A stretch of DNA of 64,000 bases. Source: Arthrobacter sp. PvP023 (GTDB lineage Bacteria; Actinomycetota; Actinomycetes; Actinomycetales; Micrococcaceae). A program made the translations under genes and the position numbers. Of the stretch, positions 51,036 through 60,941 are shown piece after piece. The stretch covers positions 2,914,001 to 2,978,000 of the forward strand of contig NZ_JAFIBI010000001.1 in NCBI RefSeq assembly GCF_017832975.1, given 5' to 3'. The notes beneath the pieces are model-generated. The model was not told the origin of the DNA. It did not search any database and saw nothing but the letters and a program-made list of their open reading frames with translations. Within the stretch, counting starts at the first letter, position 1, and every line of letters starts with the position of its first letter.

Positions 51036-51188
51036 TGACTGCACTAAGGCAACACCAGGATGAGCTGGCTTAGGCCAAGACGACGAAACGTCCATTATCG
51101 GCGTTCAAGAGGTGTGGCGGAGATGTTCGAAATTCCCCAGACCATGTCGCTAAACAGAGTTCGTAGTGTTGCGCCGTTTCTGTTTTCT

Positions 51189-51560
51189 CTACCTGGGTAA
51201 AGCGAAACGGCTCCATCCCGGGACTTTGGTGGCGAGCTCCTTGATCCGCTCGGGATGCCTGCCATGCTGGGCATGCTTACGGTGGGCAGACACCCACGCT
51301 GCCTGGCGCGTTCGGCATCGTCGCCGGCGGCGTAGTGCGGCGGCCGCCCGCGTTTCTTCATCCGGCGGATCAATTCGCCGCGGCGTTTGCTGCCACAGGC
51401 GTTCATTGTTGTAGCTGTGGCCATCGGCCCAATCAGGAACTCGCTTGCCGAGGACACGGGATGCCGCTGCTTCCAACTTTCCCTGTCGGTGGAGTAGTCA
51501 GATCTGCGCTTCAGCGCCCTGTACAGCTGCTCTTCTTCGCTGCGTGATATCGATTTCATC
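51189..51560 (-). pseudogene. frameshifted remnant of a small basic protein
   Basis: On the minus strand, GELIRRMKKRGRPPHYAAGD and DAERARQ are in one frame. The text continues in another frame as AAWVSAHRKHAQHGRHPERI and KELATKVPGWSRFALPR before a stop. Joined near 51308 they give one sensible protein. The G-R-P-P-x-Y-A motif occurs in small DNA-binding proteins of plasmids and prophages, but I cannot name the family. Confidence 0.4.
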
Positions 51561-51649
51561 ATAACGTTCAACCGCTTGCAAGGGTGGGACCGACGTGAGA
51601 CCGCTATTGCCATTCGCAACCCTCGACCCTTAGGGTGATATCGATATCA
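51545..51649. promoter_or_regulatory. probable LacI-type operators upstream of the lyase gene
   Basis: TGATATCGATATCA at 51636-51649 is a perfect 14-bp palindrome with central CG, 87 bp before the lyase start. TGATATCGATTTCA at 51545-51558 is one mismatch away. The 91-bp spacing would allow two repressor dimers. The same sequence, reversed, occurs at 56521-56534. Confidence 0.6.
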
Positions 51650-51735
51650 GTGATCCGCATCATATGCGGCCTCCTATGCCTCGTGCACGGACGTCTGATG
51701 TCGCTCACCTGCACCGGAACGAAGGGGTTCACCTT

Positions 51736-54700
51736 GTGAAGCACCAAACTCTCTGCCGCCCGCTGGGCGGCGCTCTAACGCTCTCCCTGCTTGTCAGCAC
51801 CGCCTTGGCGACGGGGGCCGTGGCGGCACTCCCCCAGGCTCCTGCTAATGACATTGCGGCCGGGTTCGATATACCGGGAGGCTCATTTGAGGATGCATCA
51901 GCGCCGGGACTTCCCGGTGGCTGGACCTCCAGTGGCCCAGGAACGGCAACGACTGGCACTTCCTCAGCCCGCGCCGGGGCCAGGGGCGTGCGGGTGGCCT
52001 CCTCCTCCGAGGCCCCGACGATTCTCAGCTCTCCGGAAGTGAAGCTCAAGAAGAGCACTGAGGTTGTTTTTTACCGGCTGATGGTCAGGTTGGCGGAGGG
52101 CTCTCCAAAGGCTGAGCTGCGGGTCCGCTTTACAGACGCCGGCGGTAAGGAAGTGGGCCAACAGTCCGCAGCCGCTGACCTGAAGTCCGGGTCATGGTCA
52201 GCAGTAAGTCTGACAGCGGTGACACCCGCTGATGCAAAGAATGTTCAAGTTATTCTGCAAGTTCAGGGCTCAGGTTCCATCGATGTGGATGACGTGTCAC
52301 CGGACGTACGTCAGCAGCGCGAGCTTGTTCCCAACGGAGGAGCCGAAGCCCTTGCGACCCCGGCGCCATCAGCTGCGAACGGGTGGTCCGCGGCGTCCAC
52401 TCAGTGGGAACCGGTCCCGGTCCCTAATCCTTCTGCGGAAGAAGGAACGACCTCCCCGGCCAACTGGAAGACGTACAACTACGCGGCACCCAAAGCAACG
52501 ATGGTGTGGGACTCGGCGGTTGCCCATTCCGGCTCGAAATCCTTGCGGATCGACGGGGTACCTGGCGGGATCGGTGACTGGCAGCAGATCAACTACGTGC
52601 CTGTTACGCCGGGAATCTATAGGTTTGGCTTCTGGGTTAAAGGACAGAATGCCGCGTCTGGCGATATTCGCCCCCTGGTGATCTTCCGCAATGCCAATGG
52701 TCAGACCGTTGGCGGTGACAAGGTTGTACAGAACTCCGTTTCCACCGGAGATTGGACCTATGTTGAGTCGGTGCTGGAGGCCCCGGCAGGTGCTGTTTCA
52801 GTCCGGATAGACTACCGGCTGTATAACGCCGGAACAGCCTGGTTTGACGATGTTTCCATCTCCCGTCAGGTGACCGTTCCCGGCGTGACTGAAGGTAATG
52901 TGGCCGGTCCGGACGCAGGGACAGCGAAAACCGGTTCAAACTCTCTGACGATCAAAAACCAGTCCGATGCCGACCAGTCCGTGCTGGAGTCTTCGCCGTT
53001 CCCCGTTGAGCGGCTCGCCGGATACGACTTCTCAGCGGCGGTGAAAACCGCTCTTCAATCCGGTAGGGCAACGGCCGGTCTGAAATACCTGGACGCGAAC
53101 GGCACCACTCTCAGCGAGCAGGTGGTCGAACCGGTGGAAGGTGCCAGCGAATGGCATGCCTCCGGCCTTCAAGGGTTCCCCCCTGCCGCCGCCACGGAGG
53201 CGAAGGCGTTCGTGCGTGTCGCAGGCAAAGGCCAGGCCTGGTTTGACGATCTTTCGCTGATCCGGAGCACGGTCATCGATCCGGCAAAAGATGCAAGCAA
53301 AAATGCGAGGCCCTCCTTGCTGTTGGGCAAAGGCGACGTCAGCGCGCTCAGGGAACGCGTCAAGAATGGCGCTGTCGGTGAAGAATACCGGCGACAAGTC
53401 GCTCTGTCGGAGAAGTGGAGCGCCGAGCAGCTTTCAGACCCTGCCTACCTGGTCAACCCACACCGGGGACAAAGCAATATCTACACAGTTCCCGCCGGTG
53501 CGACCAAGATGCGCCTTGCCGCCGAATTCAGCGGCAAAGGCTCCAGTATGGTGGACGGAATCAGCCTCATCTCCCTGGCCAACAGCCAGCCGCTGTCCAT
53601 CCCCGATAACAGCTTCGAGACTTTCGACTCGTCGGAGAGTGCCTGGGCAGCCAGCGGAGCCACGGCAGGCGCCCAACTTACCAAGTCCACAGACTGGGCT
53701 GTTGCTGGCACCGCTTCTCTTAAATACACAGGGGCAGCCCCGGCCGACAAGATCACCGCGACCTTGAATGCGGACCTTCCCGCAACGGCCGGTGGGCGCT
53801 ACTCGCTGGGTGCCACCATCAGCCAGCGAGGACTCATCGACGGCGCCGGACTGACGTGGACAGTAACCTTCACCAACGACTCCGGCGTGCCAGTAGGTAC
53901 CGCCTACAAGGCACCTGCCTACAACTGGGACACCCACACCCGATGGGACTCCCCGCTGTTTGAAGCCACCCAGGCAAGTGCCAACGTCTACCTGGTCACC
54001 GGTGACGAAACCGCAGCACAAAAAGCCATCCTCGGACTGAAGTACCTCATCGGCGAATCCATCTGGGGAATGAACTACGCCCTCACCTCCGGAGGCAAAC
54101 CCAATGGCGAGGACGGCTACGGCGCGGTGCACTTCGGCCGTGCCATGGGTGGATTCGCGCAGGCGTTGGATCTGGTGCTCGACTCCAAGGCCATGAGCGC
54201 CGCTGACCGGGCATGGCTCACGGACCGACTGGGCTGGATGCAAGACACCCAGATGAACCAGACGTACTACAACAGGTCCACCGAAGCCGGACGGATCTCG
54301 AACTGGAACCTCGACCGGGCCATCGGCGTCGGGATGGTCAGCATGGCACTGCCCAACCTGACCTCGTCCGCCACATACCGGGCACATGCCCAGGGCGAGG
54401 TGAGGTGGACACTGGACACCGTCGTTGGTGACGACGGCGCGTTCCCCGAAACCATCCGCTACCACGCCGCACCGTTGGTCCGGCTCGTACCGTTCGCGCA
54501 GGCACTCCAGCGGGCCGGCGGGACCGACCTGGTCAACGATCCAAAGTTGAAGAAGATGTTCTCATTCCTAGTGAACATCCAGACCCCCGTCGACTCAACC
54601 AATACGAAAGCGCCCGGAACGGTGCTTATGCCAGCGATCGGTGACGCCGACTACAACGAAAAGCCCTACCGGATTCTTGGGTGGAACGCCTCCCTCTACA

Positions 54701-55764
54701 AGGAAACCGACCCGGAGCTTTCCGCACAGATGCAATGGACGTGGCAAAGGGCAGGTTCACCCGTCGCCGATACCGGAGCCAATCCGTGGGCGCTGCCCCC
54801 GCTGCTGAACACTGATCCCGGGCTACTCGCCAAGGACCCTCAACTCTCCTCGTCCACGGTCGCCAGCGTCGGTTACGACATTCTGCGCGACAAGGTCGGC
54901 ACGGCCGATGAGAACTACCTCATCATGTCCAACACGCCGCGTCCCCTTGGACATAACCACGATGACCGGTCAGGATTCTCCCTGTGGGGTAAAAACGTGC
55001 CCCTAGCTCTCGACTCCGGTACCGGCGGCTACTTCAACGGTGACAACGTCTGGTTCAACAGCGCCGCTGCCCACAACGTCGTCCAGTTCCAGGTCAACGG
55101 GGCATGGCAGGGCACTGCACCCCAGGTGACGACACCGGTACGCCATCACTCCGACAAGCTGGACCTGATCCAGACCGGCGGCGCCACACCCGGGGCCACC
55201 GAATATCAGCGGAACGTGGTCCAGCTCAAGGGTGCCTTCAACTCGTTCCTGATCTGGGACCGTATCAAGTCCTCCGCTCCCAGCAGGTTCAACCTGCACA
55301 CGCTCACCACGAGCATCGACCAGACCCCTGGCAAGCTCACTGCGCACGGCTACAAGGGCGTCGATCTGGACGTTCACCTGCTGGGGGCGGCTCAACCATC
55401 GGTGGCCCTGGACTCCGGCAGGGTCTCGGGCGACTGGCCCCAGCCGAACCAGCAGTGGATCCAGCTCGGCCAACCGGCCGGCACCGATCACACCGTACTG
55501 CTGCAGCCACGCGCGACAGGCGAGAAGGCCCTGGAAACCATCGAACACCCCACCGGCACAGCGACCTTAAAGGCGTATGAGCTGGTTGCGGCGAACGGTG
55601 AACGCGCCATGGTCCTACTCAACAGCGGTGACGCCGTGGCGCAGGCTGACCTCGGCCTGACAAGCGGTTGGACGGCCGACACCCCCGCCGAGAATGGATC
55701 CGTCAACGGAACGACCATTAATGTCGCCGCCCACCAGGCCCTGGTTCTCATCAAGACCCCGTAA
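51736..55764 (+). CDS. large secreted polysaccharide lyase (heparinase II/III-like) with carbohydrate-binding modules
   Basis: GTG at 51736 with AAGGGG 8 nt upstream starts a signal peptide (VKHQTLCRPLGGALTLSLLV); earlier in-frame ATGs at 51664 and 51676 are less likely. The ~1340-residue product begins with three or four beta-sandwich carbohydrate-binding-like modules (WTSSGPGTATTGTSSARAGA, VAHSGSKSLRIDGVPG). An alpha/alpha-toroid domain follows (NWNLDRAIGVGMVSMALPNL, FPETIRYHAAPLVRLVPFAQ), and then a heparinase II/III-type beta-sandwich with RPLGHNHDDRSGFSLWGKN. Such enzymes cleave uronic-acid polysaccharides by beta-elimination. The polymer (alginate-, glycosaminoglycan- or pectin-like) cannot be decided. 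Confidence 0.8.
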   Translation: MKHQTLCRPLGGALTLSLLVSTALATGAVAALPQAPANDIAAGFDIPGGSFEDASAPGLPGGWTSSGPGTATTGTSSARAGARGVRVASSSEAPTILSSPEVKLKKSTEVVFYRLMVRLAEGSPKAELRVRFTDAGGKEVGQQSAAADLKSGSWSAVSLTAVTPADAKNVQVILQVQGSGSIDVDDVSPDVRQQRELVPNGGAEALATPAPSAANGWSAASTQWEPVPVPNPSAEEGTTSPANWKTYNYAAPKATMVWDSAVAHSGSKSLRIDGVPGGIGDWQQINYVPVTPGIYRFGFWVKGQNAASGDIRPLVIFRNANGQTVGGDKVVQNSVSTGDWTYVESVLEAPAGAVSVRIDYRLYNAGTAWFDDVSISRQVTVPGVTEGNVAGPDAGTAKTGSNSLTIKNQSDADQSVLESSPFPVERLAGYDFSAAVKTALQSGRATAGLKYLDANGTTLSEQVVEPVEGASEWHASGLQGFPPAAATEAKAFVRVAGKGQAWFDDLSLIRSTVIDPAKDASKNARPSLLLGKGDVSALRERVKNGAVGEEYRRQVALSEKWSAEQLSDPAYLVNPHRGQSNIYTVPAGATKMRLAAEFSGKGSSMVDGISLISLANSQPLSIPDNSFETFDSSESAWAASGATAGAQLTKSTDWAVAGTASLKYTGAAPADKITATLNADLPATAGGRYSLGATISQRGLIDGAGLTWTVTFTNDSGVPVGTAYKAPAYNWDTHTRWDSPLFEATQASANVYLVTGDETAAQKAILGLKYLIGESIWGMNYALTSGGKPNGEDGYGAVHFGRAMGGFAQALDLVLDSKAMSAADRAWLTDRLGWMQDTQMNQTYYNRSTEAGRISNWNLDRAIGVGMVSMALPNLTSSATYRAHAQGEVRWTLDTVVGDDGAFPETIRYHAAPLVRLVPFAQALQRAGGTDLVNDPKLKKMFSFLVNIQTPVDSTNTKAPGTVLMPAIGDADYNEKPYRILGWNASLYKETDPELSAQMQWTWQRAGSPVADTGANPWALPPLLNTDPGLLAKDPQLSSSTVASVGYDILRDKVGTADENYLIMSNTPRPLGHNHDDRSGFSLWGKNVPLALDSGTGGYFNGDNVWFNSAAAHNVVQFQVNGAWQGTAPQVTTPVRHHSDKLDLIQTGGATPGATEYQRNVVQLKGAFNSFLIWDRIKSSAPSRFNLHTLTTSIDQTPGKLTAHGYKGVDLDVHLLGAAQPSVALDSGRVSGDWPQPNQQWIQLGQPAGTDHTVLLQPRATGEKALETIEHPTGTATLKAYELVAANGERAMVLLNSGDAVAQADLGLTSGWTADTPAENGSVNGTTINVAAHQALVLIKTP

Positions 55765-55852
55765 GGGAGCTGCTCCCACGGTAGCTGAGGCGGGCCTCAC
55801 GGGCCCGTCTCAGCCACCTGCATGACAGCCGCCGAGCACGGCAGTCATGGAA

Positions 55853-55899
55853 AAGGGCCGGTGGTGATGGGCATGTATCTGCCATCACCACCGGCCCTT
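55853..55899. terminator. bidirectional hairpin between convergent genes
   Basis: AAGGGCCGGTGGTGATGG and CCATCACCACCGGCCCTT form a perfect 18-bp stem with an 11-nt loop. It lies between the lyase stop codon and the end of the opposing remnant. The flanking AA/TT pairs are short, but the stem is the strongest in the window. Confidence 0.8.
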
Positions 55900-55907
55900 C
55901 CGGCTGC

Positions 55908-56535
55908 TCAGTTGCCGGGTACTTCCACGAGAAGCCCGGCGCTGCTGACCGTTCCCCCGCCGGACCGCTTCCCCACGACCTTGTACGTCCGGTTGCCGGA
56001 TGCCTCCGGCAACGTAAACGTGGTTTGCCAGAGTCCGTCGGCGATGGCAACCGATTCCCTATCTGCACTGACCTCATGGATGTCGAAAACCGTCACAGTC
56101 CTTGGTTTGGTCCACGCCAGTTCCGCACGTGCCCCCCGATAGCTCACCGACAGTATCGGCATCTCCGGATCGAGTCCCGTCCGGTCGACCTCTTCGAATA
56201 CACAGGCGCTGGTGGTGCAGACACCGGCGTGCAAGATCTCCGGCAATGGAATGATGTCCCGCGCCACCCGCTGCAAGGTCCTGCCGTTTGCGGAAACCAG
56301 TGCGGTGACGAGGTGGCTCCTGGCATCACGTTGCAGGCGCAGCCACGGCCGGCCCCCACATTCATGTGGATGAGCTCCCGCAGATACGGGCTACGGATCT
56401 GACCTCCACCCGCGTCATCACCCGGATTGCCGGCGCCATAGTCTTCCCGGGTGTCCAGGGTGCGGGTGCGCAGGACCAGCCGGCCATCGGAGCCGACTCC
56501 GACGAAGACATAACTCGAAGTGAAATCGATATCAG
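55908..56535 (-). pseudogene. C-terminal fragment of a secreted glycan-acting protein, frameshifted
   Basis: SDIDFTSSYVFVGVGSDGRL, VLRTRTLDTREDYGAGNPGD and SPYLRELIHMN lie in one minus-strand frame. After a frame change near 56335 the text continues WLRLQRDARSHLVTALVSAN, IIPLPEILHAGVCTTSACVF and ends LWQTTFTLPEASGNRTYKVV GKRSGG. The pattern is of DUF1349-like or immunoglobulin-like C-terminal modules of secreted glycosidases. The catalytic part and start are missing. It lies downstream of the GH127 gene on the same strand. Confidence 0.5.
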
Positions 56536-56591
56536 AAACCCTCCGACAGACGACCGGTGTTATTCAAGTCACATTCGACGCTATTAGAGTG

Positions 56592-58520
56592 CTATTGGAC
56601 GGTCGGGCTGTACGCCGGGATCCAGATCCGCATGGTGGAGCTCCCCCGCTCTGCCCAGGAGTGGTAAGGCACCAGCGCCGCTTGGGCGCTGGCAGCGGTC
56701 ACCGTCTCATTTAGGCTGTTGAAGGGCCAGGCGCTGCCGGACTTCCTGCGGTGCAGTCCGACAAGCCGTACGGTGACGGTGCCGTCCTTTTCGCCGATGC
56801 CCGCTGTGGTGTCTATTTGGGCGTCGGAGAGTCCCCATCCGACTGGGAGGTCGATGGATTCCAGAGCGAAGACTTCGGGGCCGCGCTCGATGGCCACGCA
56901 GCCGCGGACAGCGTCAATCCGGTCATCGGGCCAGGAGAACCGCGGGTCCATGGGAAGGTCGAGGATGATTTGCTGGCCGGGCCGGAAAACCCGGGTGACT
57001 GTGGTTGTCCCGGGGACGGCAGGCTCCGTGCCTTCGCCGGCATCCAGCGTTGCGCCGGTGGCCCAGACGGGAACCCGCAGACTGATGCTGACGGGAGTAC
57101 CGGGCGCGTCCGCCACGGTCAGCGTGATCCGTCCAGTGGCCGGGTAGCTCGTTTCGATTTCCAGGATCAGGGCGCCGGTGGCCAGTTCGGCGCGGATGCG
57201 TCCTGCCGCATACTGGTGGATCTGCACCCCGTCGGCGTCCATGGTTGCTACATAGGAGCTGAGGCTGGCGAGTGTCCGGGCCACGTTGGGCGGGCAGCAG
57301 GACACTTCAAACCACGCTTCACGGCCGCTTGAGCCTCCCCGGATGCAGACGCCGTCTTCGTTCAGTGGCGCCTCTCCTGCATTGGTGCGCTGGTGCAGGG
57401 TGTTGGCGTAGAAGAAGGACCTGCCGTCGGCGGAGGGCGAGGTCGCCACAATGTTATAGAGTGTGCGCTCGATCAGGTCCGCGTATTGCGGGTCGCCGGT
57501 GGCCAGCAGCAGGCGCCAGCTGAACATGTTGGAGGCGACTCCGGCGCATGTTTCGCAGTACGAGCGGTCCGGCGGGAGCACGAAGTCTTCCCCGTAGGCT
57601 TCGTCCATGTGGTGAGAGCCCATTCCGCCGGTGATGTAGGTGCGGCGGGCGACGGTGTTTTGCCACTGGAGCTTCAGGGCATCGAGGAGTTCGGTGTCGT
57701 TGGTTTCAACCGCAGCGTCGACTGCGCCGGCTGCCAGGTACAAGGCGCGAACGGCATGGCCGCGCAGGACGGTGGCGGCCCGGACGGGCATGTCGTCCTG
57801 CCAGTAGGCTTGGCCAAATTCGAAGAGGGGCAGCGTTCCGGTGCCTCTGCGTTCGATGAAAGTCTTGGCCTGGTCCAGGTAGCGCCGCTCGTCGGTGACC
57901 CGGTAGAGCTCCACGAGGGCTACCTCGATTTCGGCGTGTCCGCATACTTGATCCAGCCCGTCGGGCCCGAACATGGTGCAGACGTGGTCAGCCAGTTTTC
58001 GGGCAACGTCCAGGAGCTTTGTCGCTCCGGTGGCGCGGTGGTTGGCGACTGCGGCCTGGATGAGGTGGCCGAAACAGTACAGCTCATGGCCCCACTTGAA
58101 GTCGGAGTAGCGGGGTTGCTGCCAGGGCCGGCCAAAAAGAGTGTGGAGGTATCCGTCGGGATCCTGGGCTTGGGCCACCTTGTCGATGAAGGCATCCAGG
58201 ATCTCACTGAGTTCCGTTTCGCCCGAGCGGGCATGTTCCCAAGACATGGCTTCGATCAGCTTATAGATCTCCGAGTCGGCGAATTCCCGTCCCCGGTGTT
58301 CGTACTTTTCCTTCCCGGCCGCCTTTTCAAGGTTGCCCAGCCAGTCAAGGCGGGTGACCCAGGAGACCGCATGGGGAATGATGGCGGCGCGGTTTAGTTC
58401 TTGGCGTTCCCTCCAAAAGCCTCCCGACAGCGATACGGCAGGTAAGGGCAGTGGCGAAAAAACACCCGCCGAAGGGGCGACCGGGAAAATGTCTGTTGCG
58501 GGGACGTGAACGGACTGCAT
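56592..58520 (-). CDS. beta-L-arabinofuranosidase, GH127 (DUF1680)
   Basis: ATG at 58520 has GGAGG 6 nt upstream; an ATG at 58532 is part of that ribosome site. The ~642-residue protein has the GH127 alpha/alpha barrel (YSDFKWGHELYCFGHLIQAA, MGSHHMDEAYGEDFVLPPDR). Its zinc-linked catalytic cysteine motifs are SYCETCAGV and VSCCPPNVAR. It has no signal peptide, so it acts in the cytoplasm on arabinose-containing oligosaccharides released from plant glycans such as arabinan or hydroxyproline-linked arabinosides. It is the last intact gene of a minus-strand operon with a kinase, ManA and GH36. Confidence 0.9.
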   Translation of the reverse strand: MQSVHVPATDIFPVAPSAGVFSPLPLPAVSLSGGFWRERQELNRAAIIPHAVSWVTRLDWLGNLEKAAGKEKYEHRGREFADSEIYKLIEAMSWEHARSGETELSEILDAFIDKVAQAQDPDGYLHTLFGRPWQQPRYSDFKWGHELYCFGHLIQAAVANHRATGATKLLDVARKLADHVCTMFGPDGLDQVCGHAEIEVALVELYRVTDERRYLDQAKTFIERRGTGTLPLFEFGQAYWQDDMPVRAATVLRGHAVRALYLAAGAVDAAVETNDTELLDALKLQWQNTVARRTYITGGMGSHHMDEAYGEDFVLPPDRSYCETCAGVASNMFSWRLLLATGDPQYADLIERTLYNIVATSPSADGRSFFYANTLHQRTNAGEAPLNEDGVCIRGGSSGREAWFEVSCCPPNVARTLASLSSYVATMDADGVQIHQYAAGRIRAELATGALILEIETSYPATGRITLTVADAPGTPVSISLRVPVWATGATLDAGEGTEPAVPGTTTVTRVFRPGQQIILDLPMDPRFSWPDDRIDAVRGCVAIERGPEVFALESIDLPVGWGLSDAQIDTTAGIGEKDGTVTVRLVGLHRRKSGSAWPFNSLNETVTAASAQAALVPYHSWAERGSSTMRIWIPAYSPTVQ

Positions 58521-58590
58521 GAAGGCCTCCATGCCGCTTCAACGCGGCGGGCGAAATGTCGACAAGGATTGAGACGATTGAAAACTACGG

Positions 58591-59544
58591 CTAGTTCGAG
58601 CGCGTCAGATGTTCGGCGACGAGCTGGGTGACACCGAAGACAGGGGCCTGGTCAACACTGCGGACATCAGTGATTCCGTCCTTGGCCAATTCTTCACGGA
58701 AAGCTGATTGAAGCCGCGGTACGTGCATGCCAAGGCCTCCGCCCAGAACAACAGGTCCCGAGATGCCCAATTGAGACAGTGTCTGCGCGGTCATATCAGC
58801 GAGATCCTGCCCGGCACGATCAAGCATCTTCTGACTGGGGACGTGTCCAGCGTCAGCAGCGTCTACTACCAAACGTGCCTGCTGCGCCCAGTAGCGGCGT
58901 CCTGTGCCCGCCGAGTGGAACAGCGCGATCAGTTGGTTCGGATGGTCCAGGTCGCAGGCGCCTAGAAGAGCCCGGGTGAGGGTGTCCGCTTCATGGCCTT
59001 GGTTCATCCTGCGCAGGCTGTGGCGGACAGCTTCCCGGCCGAGCCAGTATCCGCTTCCTTCATCTCCCAGCAGGTATCCCCAGCCCCCTGCCCGGGCCTC
59101 GGCTCCGCGCGGATTACGCCCCCAGGCCGCTGACCCCGTCCCGGCGATGACGGCGACGCCGGTGCTGACACGGCCTGCTGCCAGCAGCAGCCGCGAGTCG
59201 TGGACGACGGTGGTCACGGCTGTCGGCGCGAAAGTGCCAACGAGAGCTTTCAGGGCTTCGGCATCGGCTTCGGTGTCGATTCCGCCGGCACCGGCGTACA
59301 CCTGCCTGATGTCTCCGTAGCCAATGTCCGCGAAAAGCTCTGCGAGGTTGGCCTGGGCAGCTTCCCGGCTAACGTTCTGGACGTTGGCACTGCCTGCGAT
59401 ACACTCAGCGACAGGCACGCCGTTTTCAAACCGTACGCCGTGGGTCTTGGTTCCACCAATATCCAAACCGATCAAGGCTTCCGTTGCACCGCTGGCCGTA
59501 CGGATCCTCTCAGCTGTGAACTGGGAGTTTGTTGAGTTGGTCAT
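58591..59544 (-). CDS. BadF/BadG-type sugar kinase (N-acetylglucosamine kinase-like)
   Basis: The 317-residue ASKHA-fold kinase has the phosphate-1 motif LIGLDIGGTKTHGVRFENG, VAVIAGTGSAAWGRNPRG, GWGYLLGDEGSGYWLGREAV and VVLGGGLGMHVP. This is the BadF/BcrA ATPase family that includes N-acetylglucosamine kinase. It would phosphorylate a sugar released by the glycosidases of this operon. Which sugar is uncertain; an amino sugar is the default for the family. Confidence 0.85.
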   Translation of the reverse strand: MTNSTNSQFTAERIRTASGATEALIGLDIGGTKTHGVRFENGVPVAECIAGSANVQNVSREAAQANLAELFADIGYGDIRQVYAGAGGIDTEADAEALKALVGTFAPTAVTTVVHDSRLLLAAGRVSTGVAVIAGTGSAAWGRNPRGAEARAGGWGYLLGDEGSGYWLGREAVRHSLRRMNQGHEADTLTRALLGACDLDHPNQLIALFHSAGTGRRYWAQQARLVVDAADAGHVPSQKMLDRAGQDLADMTAQTLSQLGISGPVVLGGGLGMHVPRLQSAFREELAKDGITDVRSVDQAPVFGVTQLVAEHLTRSN

Positions 59545-59580
59545 ATCACGCCTGACGTGGTCGTAAGGAAACGGTCATGA

Positions 59581-60831
59581 TCAGTGTGGCGTCGGTTCCT
59601 GGATCCCCGTGGTGGCGACGAATGCCACCACCGGCTCCGTGGCTGCCCGCAACGTCACAGGGGTCTCATTGGCGCCGGCAAAAGCGCTGTCGCCTTGCCC
59701 CAGTTCAAACGACTGCGCTCTTGTCTCAAGCACACCACTGCCGGAGGCCACCAGGACAAGCACCGGAACCCCTGCCGGCAACTCCGGGCTCCGGCCTCCT
59801 GGTTCCAGTTCGATCCGCTGCAATTGGAACTCGTCGAAGGGAGGCTGCCAGATCAGGTGGCCTTTTGCGGGAGAAGTCGGGGCGAGTCGTGGAACGGGCA
59901 GTGGCATGAAGACCACTGTTCTCAGCAGTTCGTCAACGTCGATGTGCTTGGTGGTTAGTCCGCCGCGCAGCACGTTATCCGAAGATGCCATCACCTCGAT
60001 ACCCAGGCCGTGCAGATAGGCGTGAATGTTTCCGGCGGGCAGGTACACCGCTTCGCCCGGACGAAGGGACACTCTGTTCAGGAGGAGGGATATCAGAACC
60101 CCCGGGTCGCCCGGGTACGCTTCGTTGAGCTCCAGTGCCGTTTTCAGCGCCGCGGGGTGGGGGCCATCGTAAGGGGTGGATTTCAGCAGCGCCGCCGTGG
60201 CCTGAACCGCGCGGGAGACTTCGTCGCCGCCCCTGATCAGACCCGCGAAGGCTTGCTGGATGGAAGTTGGTTCGTCGGCTCCGGCGAGAATGCAGCTTAT
60301 CTGGTGCAGGACCTTGGGGCTTTCGGTGCCTGTCTCCCTGAAAGATGTCACGAGCGCTTCGAAAATCGCTTTGGTCTCGGCGGCGGAGCGGAATCCGCAC
60401 AAAGCGTCGAAGTCCGTTAGGGCCAGGATCATCTCGGGCTTGTGGTTGTGGTCCTTGTAGTTGCGTGTCTGCGCATCTTTCGGGACACCGAGGGCCTCTT
60501 CGGCTGCGAAGCCGGTGGCAGCCTGTTCCCGGTTTGGGTGCACCTGAAGTGACAGCGGAGATTCAGCAGCCAGCACCTTCATCAGAAATGGCAGGGCGTT
60601 CCCAAAGGCAGCCCGGCTGCGTGGCCCCAGCAGACCTTCCGGGTCAGCATCTATCACCTCATCCAGGCGTGTGTCACCGCTGTCCAAGAGTGCCACAGAC
60701 GGCGCTCCGGGATGGGCGCCTATCCACATTTCCGCCTCGGGAGCACCTGAGGGGCTCCGGTCAAGGTAGTCTGCGATGAGTGTCTTGGACCCCCAGGCGT
60801 AATCCCTGATGCTGTTGGCCAGTTTGTACAT
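59581..60831 (-). CDS. manA: mannose-6-phosphate isomerase, class I
   Basis: The 416-residue cupin enzyme interconverts mannose-6-phosphate and fructose-6-phosphate. Zinc ligands are visible in SLQVHPNREQA (Gln, His), HKPEMILAL (Glu) and PAGNIHAYLHGLGIEVMASS (His), with DNVLRGGLTTKHID conserved behind. Length is normal. Its presence next to alpha-galactosidase and GH127 genes suggests use of mannose units, as from galactomannan. It lies 36 bp upstream of the kinase gene. Confidence 0.92.
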   Translation of the reverse strand: MYKLANSIRDYAWGSKTLIADYLDRSPSGAPEAEMWIGAHPGAPSVALLDSGDTRLDEVIDADPEGLLGPRSRAAFGNALPFLMKVLAAESPLSLQVHPNREQAATGFAAEEALGVPKDAQTRNYKDHNHKPEMILALTDFDALCGFRSAAETKAIFEALVTSFRETGTESPKVLHQISCILAGADEPTSIQQAFAGLIRGGDEVSRAVQATAALLKSTPYDGPHPAALKTALELNEAYPGDPGVLISLLLNRVSLRPGEAVYLPAGNIHAYLHGLGIEVMASSDNVLRGGLTTKHIDVDELLRTVVFMPLPVPRLAPTSPAKGHLIWQPPFDEFQLQRIELEPGGRSPELPAGVPVLVLVASGSGVLETRAQSFELGQGDSAFAGANETPVTLRAATEPVVAFVATTGIQEPTPH

Positions 60832-60941
60832 AGCTTCTTCTTCTCCGAATCAGGGAATCGCAAGTTTTTCGACGAAACCGGCGGGAGGAATGCTCAGTTA
60901 CCGGGGCACCCGGTGCTGAGGCGCACCCCCAATGCCCGCCT

